Positions 5,303 through 10,069 of a stretch of DNA of 10,069 nt are shown piece by piece. Source of the stretch: Actinomycetota bacterium (GTDB taxonomy: Bacteria > Actinomycetota > CADDZG01 > JAHWKV01); the NCBI GenBank assembly GCA_019347725.1, contig JAHWKV010000015.1, positions 1 to 10,069 of the forward strand, read 5' to 3'. The first letter of the stretch is position 1, and each line of letters opens with the position of its first letter. Made by a program: the position numbers and the translations under genes. The notes beneath the pieces are model-generated. The model was not told the DNA's origin, did not search any database, and saw nothing but the letters and a program-made list of their open reading frames with translations.

Positions 5303-5357
5303 GTAAAGGTACAGGGCGGGTTTTAAACTAGAGGTCGATGATGCGAAAGGTACGGCC

Positions 5358-6116
5358 ATGAGGCGGACGATCCCGGCCTCTTACTCCCCCCGGCACCCCA
5401 GTCGGCAGCTGGTGGAGATAGCATCCTGGCGCGTTGCAGCCGAAATGGTGCGGCGCTACCCCAAGGTCCGGGTGATCCAAACCCACCCGGGCGGCGGACA
5501 GGTCGACTCTTTGTCCCTGCTGCTTAAACCCGGCTTCCAGCCGTTCGAGCGTTTGGACCTCAACCGCCTGGGCGGCGTGCAATACCACTTCCGGCGCCCC
5601 AACGGGTCCCAGACCTTTAAATCCTGGCCCGACTTTTGGGCCGAGTTCATGAATGCTCGAGACCCCAGGGAACCCATGCGCAAGCTGGCCGCCTTCGCGG
5701 CTTTGCCTCCGGTGGCCAAGCTGAAGGCGCCCACAAACGCCGTAGTCGTGTACCGCTTCATCTCCACGTTCTTGACTCACATAGCGTTCAACTGCTCGTT
5801 TGGACAGTTCGACTGGGATTGCCAAAACGGCTTCCTGGACACCTCCGACGGCTTTGGAGGCGTTTGGGAGAGTCGCTTTGAGCTGTTCCCGGCGGCCGAG
5901 GCTCGCCTCAGCGAAGTGGACCCGGACGACCCGTTCGGCGTGTCGGCGTATCGCTTTTGGTTTCTGCTGCTCAACGACGATCCCCTGCTGTGCTTTGAGA
6001 CGACCGGAACGGTGTGGGATCGCAACGGCATCGAACACGACTTGGGCAAGCTGGCCCGGCATGATCAGCGGATCTGGCCGGTGGTGCTAGAGGTGGCGGG
6101 AGATCTTCTTCCGTAG
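5358..6116 (+). CDS. TY-Chap2-like putative peptide chaperone domain protein
   Basis: A 252-aa cytoplasmic protein with no signal or membrane segment. The N-terminal block RQLVEIASWRVAAEMVRRYP (16-35) and VIQTHPGGGQVDSLSL (39-54) matches, from memory, actinobacterial proteins annotated as TY-Chap2 (YopN/CesT/YbjN-like putative peptide-binding chaperones); this was not checked by search. The rest includes FKSWPDFWAEFM (87-98), WESRFELFPAAEARL (170-184) and SAYRFWFLLLNDDPLLCFET (196-215), with many aromatic residues. ATG 5358 is the first ATG in frame, with AAAGG 7 nt upstream. The opposite strand is also open (5328-6062), but it resembles nothing and its composition looks like a shadow. The 3' end overlaps the metalloprotease gene by 30 bp, tail to tail. 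The biological role is unknown. Confidence 0.75.
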   Translation: MRRTIPASYSPRHPSRQLVEIASWRVAAEMVRRYPKVRVIQTHPGGGQVDSLSLLLKPGFQPFERLDLNRLGGVQYHFRRPNGSQTFKSWPDFWAEFMNARDPREPMRKLAAFAALPPVAKLKAPTNAVVVYRFISTFLTHIAFNCSFGQFDWDCQNGFLDTSDGFGGVWESRFELFPAAEARLSEVDPDDPFGVSAYRFWFLLLNDDPLLCFETTGTVWDRNGIEHDLGKLARHDQRIWPVVLEVAGDLLP

Positions 6117-7097
6117 CCGGCTCACCAATCCCACACCACGGGGCCTAACTGGAGTCCTGGAGGCCCATTCCACCAACCGCTCGTTGGGAACGCGACTGAG
6201 TGCTCTGCCCGCCGCTATCAGCGCTATACAGATCAACCCGATCAGCAGAACCAAGCCGCGGGGAAAGGAATCCGGCATGGACTCAGCCGCCCGGTCGCCA
6301 GCGGCGGTCGGACCGGGTGAGGGCCCATCGTCGGTGTAGTCGTTCATCAGCGGGTGCTCTATAGGGCTGGGCGACGGCGACGGCGACGGGCCGGGCGACG
6401 GTGACGGGCTCAAAGGGGTAAGCGACGCCTTGGGCTTGATGTTGGGACGTAGCCGGGCCGGGTCGTCGATCAGCGTGGCCGCGTAGTGGGCCAGATCGTG
6501 TGGGCAGCCGCGGGCTTCGCTCAAAGTGTGCTGGCGGGAGCCGGTCCATACCCTGGACACGCAGTCCGCCCAACCCTCCCTTATGTCGGAGAAGTGGTCG
6601 CCGGCCCGATTGATAAACCCCTGGGGAGGGTAGCCGTTGAACGGCTCCACCATCTCGAAGGCGATCTGATGGCCCATCTCGTGCGCTACGGTCGACAACA
6701 GCAACTCGGCCGAGCCGCCGACCACCCGCGACGATATAACCGACCGTCCCTCCTTGTAGCTAAGCGCCAGGTGCCCTGAACCGGCGTGGGCGACTTCCCA
6801 GTGCACCGGAACCTCCCGGCGCCACTGCGGCGGGATGGCGACCGTTGTGGCCCAGTCCAGCCGGGCCCGCAGATCTCCGGCGCCCGGGTCCGGTGCAGCT
6901 CCCGACAGCCTAACGAGCTCCTCCAAGTCGAAACCTGAGTCCACCTGGTTGAGCGCCAGGCCTGCCCGCGGGGCCAACAACAGAATGCACCCCAAGAGCG
7001 GCAGCAGCCAGGCGAAACGGCGCCGCGCGCGGATCCGTAGTGAGGTCAAGTCGCCACTTTGTGCGCCATAGCGAGCAATGGTAAAGCCAAATAGCAT
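6087..7097 (-). CDS. Secreted, C-terminally anchored HExxH zinc metalloprotease-like protein
   Basis: A 336-aa protein counted from ATG 7097. It has a signal peptide (RIRARRR, hydrophobic 28-43, cleavage near GLA-LN at 48). The catalytic-like domain contains STVAHEMGHQIAFEMV (135-150) with zinc motif HEMGH (139-143), then REGWADCVSRVWTG (173-186), whose Glu174 is a possible third zinc ligand as in gluzincins. Cys179 and Cys198 could form a disulfide. A Ser-Pro-Gly linker (228-245) precedes a membrane helix (281-299) and a basic tail (RLRKKISRHL). The likely topology is therefore a surface protein with its active domain outside. The substrate is unknown. The start is uncertain: ATG 7097 lies 6 bp from the divergent gene's start with no ribosome binding site, and TTG 7049, just before the signal peptide, is an alternative. 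The frame stays open to 7253, but that region is antisense to the neighbour. Confidence 0.82.
   Translation of the reverse strand: MLFGFTIARYGAQSGDLTSLRIRARRRFAWLLPLLGCILLLAPRAGLALNQVDSGFDLEELVRLSGAAPDPGAGDLRARLDWATTVAIPPQWRREVPVHWEVAHAGSGHLALSYKEGRSVISSRVVGGSAELLLSTVAHEMGHQIAFEMVEPFNGYPPQGFINRAGDHFSDIREGWADCVSRVWTGSRQHTLSEARGCPHDLAHYAATLIDDPARLRPNIKPKASLTPLSPSPSPGPSPSPSPSPIEHPLMNDYTDDGPSPGPTAAGDRAAESMPDSFPRGLVLLIGLICIALIAAGRALSRVPNERLVEWASRTPVRPRGVGLVSRLRKKISRHL
6369..6415. repeat. Low-complexity GGCGAC-type repeat coding the Ser-Pro linker
   Basis: Imperfect hexamer repeats (GGCGAC, GGTGAC, GGGCTG on the plus strand) encode the SPSPSPGPSPSP linker of the metalloprotease on the minus strand. 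This is an unstructured spacer between the protease domain and its membrane anchor, and copy number is likely to vary. Confidence 0.75.
7092..7097 (+). promoter_or_regulatory. -10 box TAGCAT for a leaderless oxidoreductase transcript
   Basis: TAGCAT occupies -12 to -7 relative to the A of ATG 7104, exactly where a -10 box lies when transcription starts at the start codon. There is no ribosome binding site and an in-frame TAG (7092-7094) excludes an earlier start. No convincing -35 is seen, which is common for such promoters in actinobacteria. Confidence 0.5.
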
Positions 7098-7103
7098 GGA
7101 ACC

Positions 7104-7901
7104 ATGAACAGAGGGTTTGGCATTGCAGCCACCGCGGAAGAAGGCCGTGTCCGAACGGTGGCAGCAGAGGTAGAGCAGCTCGGGTACTCCAGCATCTGGA
7201 CCAACGACATACCCAAGGCGGACGGGATCTCCACCGCCGCCCTCATGGCGCAAGCTACCTTGACGCTACGGGTGGGCATCGGAGTGGTGCCGGTTGACCG
7301 CCGTCCGACTGTGGAGATCGCGACGGAAATAGAACGCTTGGGGTTGCCGCTCGACAGGCTAATGCTCGGCATCGGCTGCGGGCAGTCCCCCAAACCCATC
7401 GCCGCGGTGCGCGAGGCGGTCGAGGAATTGCGCGAGCTGCTCGGCCCTGACCTGCGTCTTGGGATATCCGCTATGGGACCGCAGATGTGCGGCCTTGCCG
7501 GGCGTATCGCCGATTTCGTCCTGTTCAACTGGATGGTGCCGGAGCGCATCCAATGGGCGAGCGAACGGGTCAACGCTGCTGCTGCGGCCAAAGATCCTTT
7601 GGCTCCTCCACCTATGACGCTGGCCTACGTAAGAGTGGCCACCAATCCCCTAGCTGAGGAACGGCTGCATAAAGAAGCCGCTAAGTACGACTCGATCCCC
7701 GCCTACCACCGCCACTTTCAGGCCATGGGAGCTCCCCTGGCAGAGGTCGGAGTAGCGGCCGATGCCGCCGACGTGCACGCCGAGTTGGCTCCTTACGATA
7801 GAGTTCTCGCCGAGGGGGTCGTACGCGCCCTGCCCGCTTCGGACTCGGTAGAATCTGTGCTGGCGGCGGCGCAGGCGTCAGCGCCCACCAACGTGGGCTA
7901 A
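7104..7901 (+). CDS. Luciferase-like (LLM class) flavin-dependent oxidoreductase
   Basis: A 265-aa TIM-barrel protein of the bacterial luciferase-like superfamily, which uses FMN or F420. Landmarks are RGFGIAA (beta-1, 3-9), AAEVEQLGYSSIWTND (20-35), LTLRVGIGVVPVDRRPTVEI (53-72), ERLGLPLDRLMLGIGCG (77-93), then RLGISAMGPQMCGLAGRIAD (118-137) and FVLFNWM (138-144). It is shorter than the usual 290-340 aa, so it belongs to a compact subgroup. In actinobacteria many such proteins are F420-dependent, but the cofactor cannot be read with certainty here and the substrate is unknown. The start is fixed by the upstream stop and by beta-1 beginning at residue 3. It is divergent from the metalloprotease, with only 6 bp between start codons, and is followed 37 nt later by the PD40 lipoprotein. 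Confidence 0.88.
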   Translation: MNRGFGIAATAEEGRVRTVAAEVEQLGYSSIWTNDIPKADGISTAALMAQATLTLRVGIGVVPVDRRPTVEIATEIERLGLPLDRLMLGIGCGQSPKPIAAVREAVEELRELLGPDLRLGISAMGPQMCGLAGRIADFVLFNWMVPERIQWASERVNAAAAAKDPLAPPPMTLAYVRVATNPLAEERLHKEAAKYDSIPAYHRHFQAMGAPLAEVGVAADAADVHAELAPYDRVLAEGVVRALPASDSVESVLAAAQASAPTNVG

Positions 7902-7938
7902 GTTCTCGAACAGGATTCCTATAGGGGCTCAGTGAATA

Positions 7939-8889
7939 GTGGAAAAGCTCGTGCGAAAAACCGTAACTAAAAGTATGGTTGCCGGTCTGTCCTGCCTGGC
8001 GTTGCTAGCCACGGCCTGCGCAGGCAACGAGCCCCCAGAGGTGGATGATTCCATTACTCAAGATATTTTTCTTATGGACCCCGACGACGGGTCAAACCTT
8101 CGACAGATCACGGATCGGCCCGGGGTGGACAGCTCCCCTGCCTGGTCGCCCGACGGAACCAAGATCGCCTTTAACACCAACCGGGACGGCAACTTCGAGA
8201 TTTATGTAATGGACGCCGACGGGTCCAACCAGACGAGGCTTACCAACAACCGCGGGGATGATTTCTCCCCGGACTGGTCGCACGACGGGTCCAAGATCGC
8301 CTTCAACTCAGACCGCGACGGCAACCGCGAGATCTACGTAATGGATGCCGACGGCGACGATCAGATAAGGCTCACCAACAACGAGGCCGACGACGGCCTA
8401 CCCGATTGGTCGCCCGACGGAGCGAAAATCGCTTACGAAAGCGACGAGGCGGGAAACTTCGAGATCATGGTCATGGACGCCGATGGGTCCAACAAGACCA
8501 ACATCACCGATTCATCCGGCTCGGACGGGTCTCCGGACTGGTCACCCGAGGGCGACCAAATCGCGTTTATCAGCGATCGGGACGGCAACTTCGAGATTTA
8601 CCGTATGACCGCCGACGGGAGCGACCAATTACGGCTGACCAACGCAGACGGCTCCGACGTGTTCCCGGCGTGGTCGCCCGAGGGCGACCGCATAGTCTTC
8701 GACTCGGAGCGGGACGGCAACAAAGAGATCTACATGATTGACTCCGTCAACGGAGAAAACATCACCAGGCTCACCAACAACCGTGGAATCGACCGCTTCG
8801 CCGCCTGGTCGCCCCGCAACGCCCCCGGCGGACCCTCCATCGCCCTCTACAGCGAACGCCAAGTCGCAGGCGCCCAGGAATCAAACTGA
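7939..8889 (+). CDS. PD40/TolB-like six-bladed beta-propeller lipoprotein
   Basis: A 316-aa exported lipoprotein. The basic N-terminus (MEKLVRKTVTK), hydrophobic core (VAGLSCLALLA) and lipobox LATAC put the lipid on Cys27. Six PD40 repeats follow, with the WSPDG-type motif at W69, W113, W157, W201, W245 and W290, a period of 44 residues (the last 45). Each blade reads roughly LTNNxGDDxxPDWSPDGxKI, then AFxSDRDGNxEIYVMDADGS. Six blades make a closed propeller like the C-terminal domain of TolB, but there is no TolB N-terminal domain and no tol/pal gene nearby, so the name TolB should not be applied. The Asp/Gly-rich turns (DRDGN, DADGS) could bind calcium; this is inferred. The role is probably scaffold or binding at the cell surface. 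GTG 7939 has AGGGG 11 nt upstream; GTG 7951 is a possible alternative. Confidence 0.92.
   Translation: MEKLVRKTVTKSMVAGLSCLALLATACAGNEPPEVDDSITQDIFLMDPDDGSNLRQITDRPGVDSSPAWSPDGTKIAFNTNRDGNFEIYVMDADGSNQTRLTNNRGDDFSPDWSHDGSKIAFNSDRDGNREIYVMDADGDDQIRLTNNEADDGLPDWSPDGAKIAYESDEAGNFEIMVMDADGSNKTNITDSSGSDGSPDWSPEGDQIAFISDRDGNFEIYRMTADGSDQLRLTNADGSDVFPAWSPEGDRIVFDSERDGNKEIYMIDSVNGENITRLTNNRGIDRFAAWSPRNAPGGPSIALYSERQVAGAQESN
8070..8820 (+). repeat. Six approximately 132-bp direct repeats coding the propeller blades
   Basis: The PD40 blades are repeated at DNA level with a 132-bp period, with stretches such as GACGGCAACTTCGAGATTTA (8185 region and again at 8581) nearly identical. The similarity suggests recent internal duplication or gene conversion. 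It is also a place where short-read assembly may collapse or swap units. Confidence 0.7.
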
Positions 8890-8934
8890 GCGTGCGCTGT
8901 CCGGTGGCCGGCCTTGGTCGCCCAACCCGTCCAT

Positions 8935-8940
8935 TAGACT
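8935..8940 (+). promoter_or_regulatory. -10 box TAGACT immediately before fabI
   Basis: TAGACT (TAnnnT type) lies 7 nt before ATG 8948, placing the transcription start at or within a base of the start codon. There is no ribosome binding site. TTGGTC (8914-8919) is a weak -35 with a short 15-nt spacer. A leaderless fabI transcript is inferred. Confidence 0.4.
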
Positions 8941-8947
8941 TGGACCC

Positions 8948-9751
8948 ATGCTCCTAGAAGGAAAGCGGATTCTAATCACCGGCGTGCTCACCCGGCACTC
9001 AATTGCCTTTGCCGCCGCCAAGATGGCCCAGGAGCAGGGCGCCGAGATAATCCTGTCCGGTTTCGGTAAAGGTCTGGCACTGACCCAGATGAGCGCTAAG
9101 AAGCTACCCGACCCGGTCGACGTGCTCGAGATGGATGCCACCAACGAAGACGACATCGCCGCGGTGGCCGAGCACATCGAGTCCAAGTGGGGCAGCCTAG
9201 ACGGATTCCTTCACGCCATCGCATTTGCACCAAAGGACGCTTTGGGCGGAGAGTTCTTAAACACCCCGTGGGAAAGCGTCTCTCTGGCGTTTAAGACCAG
9301 TGCCTTTTCTTTAAAATCTTTGGCCGTCGGACTCCTGCCGTTGATGAGGCAAAGCGGCGGATCCATCGTCAGCCTCGACTTTGATGCATCGGTAGCCTGG
9401 CCCATCTACGACTGGATGGGAGTCAGCAAGGCCGGCATGGAGGCCATCAACCGATACCTGGCTCGAGACCTCGGCAAGCACGGCATACGGGTCAACTCCG
9501 TATCCGCCGGGCCGCTGGCAACCACCGCCGCCAAGGGCATTCCCGGATTCGATCAGCTGGTTTCCGCCTGGTCGGACCGCGCCCCCCTTGGCTGGGAACC
9601 TTCCGATCCGAAGCCCGTCGCCGGTGCCATCGGGTTCCTACTTTCAGATTGGTCGGCAGGTATTACCGGTGAGATCATTCACGTGGACGGCGGTTACCAC
9701 GCAATGGGTGCCGCGGTCGTCGACGACGAAATGGACGGCAACTCGCAGTAG
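8948..9751 (+). CDS. fabI: Enoyl-[acyl-carrier-protein] reductase (NADH), InhA-like FabI
   Basis: This 267-aa short-chain dehydrogenase reduces trans-2-enoyl-ACP with NADH, the last step of each type II fatty acid elongation cycle. The nucleotide site reads LITGVLTRHSIAFAAAKMAQ (9-28), the FabI form of the Rossmann glycine motif. FLHAIAFAPKDALGG (87-101), VSLDFDASVAWPIYDWMGVS (141-160) with K161 next, and NSVSAGPLATTAAKGIPGF (183-201) are clear. Catalytic Y154 and K161 show Y-x6-K spacing, and F145 aligns with InhA F149. Alignment by eye to InhA places A90 at InhA S94. ATG 8948 is chosen over a longer in-frame start at 8738, which would lie inside the lipoprotein gene and add a Pro/Ser-rich nonsense leader. 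It is followed 9 nt later by an unknown gene, whose ribosome binding site overlaps the fabI stop. Confidence 0.96.
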   Translation: MLLEGKRILITGVLTRHSIAFAAAKMAQEQGAEIILSGFGKGLALTQMSAKKLPDPVDVLEMDATNEDDIAAVAEHIESKWGSLDGFLHAIAFAPKDALGGEFLNTPWESVSLAFKTSAFSLKSLAVGLLPLMRQSGGSIVSLDFDASVAWPIYDWMGVSKAGMEAINRYLARDLGKHGIRVNSVSAGPLATTAAKGIPGFDQLVSAWSDRAPLGWEPSDPKPVAGAIGFLLSDWSAGITGEIIHVDGGYHAMGAAVVDDEMDGNSQ

Positions 9752-9760
9752 GAGGCAGGC

Positions 9761-10069
9761 GTGAGCGAGGAGGAAGCATCCGGCATCGAGACTTCCGAGC
9801 ACGAGCTGGCCCGCCTGTACCGGGAGATGAGGCGAAAAGGCGCCGGGCGTCGCCAGCTCGAGGCTCTGCGGGCAAATTGGGGAGAAGCCTGCATGGACCC
9901 GATGCGGCGCGGGGTACTGCGCGATCCGCCCGGAGACGACAAAATCCGCGCCGACGGCCCCTTTCCGGAGGTCCAACCCCACCGAGACCTAGGCAACCTG
10001 CTCGAGCCCAACCCTCCCAGCATCAAAGACGTACTCAAGCGGACCGAGCCTTTCGACCCCGCCGGCCAA
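9761..10069 (+). CDS. Unrecognised protein, N-terminal 103 residues, runs off the window
   Basis: GTG 9761 has AGGAGG (9750-9755) 5 nt upstream, sharing bases with the fabI stop codon, so it is translated from the fabI transcript. The 103 visible codons begin VSEEEASGIETSEHELARLY. They form a charged helix-rich start (EHELARLYREMRRKG, GRRQLEALRANWGEACMDPM), then a Pro/Asp-rich, probably disordered part (LRDPPGDDKIRADGPFPEV, LEPNPPSIKDVLKRTEPFD). No signal peptide, membrane segment or known motif is seen. The reading frame is open to the window end, codon third positions are GC-rich like fabI, and the ribosome binding site is good, so it is a real gene of unknown function. Confidence 0.8.
   Translation, partial: MSEEEASGIETSEHELARLYREMRRKGAGRRQLEALRANWGEACMDPMRRGVLRDPPGDDKIRADGPFPEVQPHRDLGNLLEPNPPSIKDVLKRTEPFDPAGQ

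Noticed and set aside
5328..6062. 244-codon minus-strand frame opposite the TY-Chap2-like gene
   Set aside because: The plus-strand product has recognisable blocks and a ribosome binding site; the minus frame has neither and reads as a shadow.
8738..8947. 70-codon N-terminal extension of fabI
   Set aside because: It would lie mostly in another frame of the PD40 lipoprotein, is Pro/Ser/Thr-rich, and FabI normally starts a few residues before GKRILITG.

Overview
The window looks like chromosomal DNA from an actinobacterium, probably an uncultured or deep-branching lineage rather than Streptomyces or Mycobacterium. The grounds are moderately high GC, frequent GTG and TTG starts, an InhA-like FabI, an ECF42-type sigma factor paired with a DGPF/YCII protein, a TY-Chap2-like protein, NrdR, and two genes with leaderless-type starts. 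No rRNA, CRISPR array, transposase or phage gene is visible, and no stretch longer than 300 bases lacks a gene.

Left part (1-3030). A 60-residue peptide gene with a very strong ribosome binding site runs leftwards toward a hairpin at the window edge. It is divergent from a NarL-type LuxR regulator whose receiver has lost the phospho-accepting Asp and the acidic pair. Next come a DGPF protein and a full-length ECF42 sigma factor. The DGPF gene has upstream the TGTCGA / 17 nt / CGAC arrangement known for ECF42-dependent promoters, so the pair is probably autoregulated. The sigma factor's GTG starts lie inside a perfect 27-bp palindrome (13-bp arms, 1-nt centre).

Middle (3030-5270). An antibiotic-biosynthesis-monooxygenase fold protein (minus) is divergent from a small Met-rich membrane protein. 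The SHOCT domain of that small protein is out of frame, with the break most simply placed at a six-C run. Then, all on the minus strand in transcription order nrdR, dut, tRNA-Gly(GCC), comes a short block of nucleotide metabolism and translation genes. A palindrome lies between nrdR and dut and another lies upstream of nrdR.

Right part (5358-10069). A TY-Chap2-like protein (plus) overlaps tail to tail by 30 bp with a secreted, C-terminally anchored HExxH metalloprotease (minus). The protease start lies only 6 bp from the start of a divergent luciferase-like flavin oxidoreductase, which has a promoter element placed for a leaderless transcript. A six-bladed PD40/TolB-like lipoprotein, an InhA-like enoyl-ACP reductase (fabI) and a partial unknown gene coupled to fabI follow on the plus strand.

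The most notable observations are the ECF42 promoter plus start-codon palindrome, the peptide/atypical-LuxR divergon, and the frameshifted SHOCT gene. All family assignments are from recall of motifs; no database search was made.
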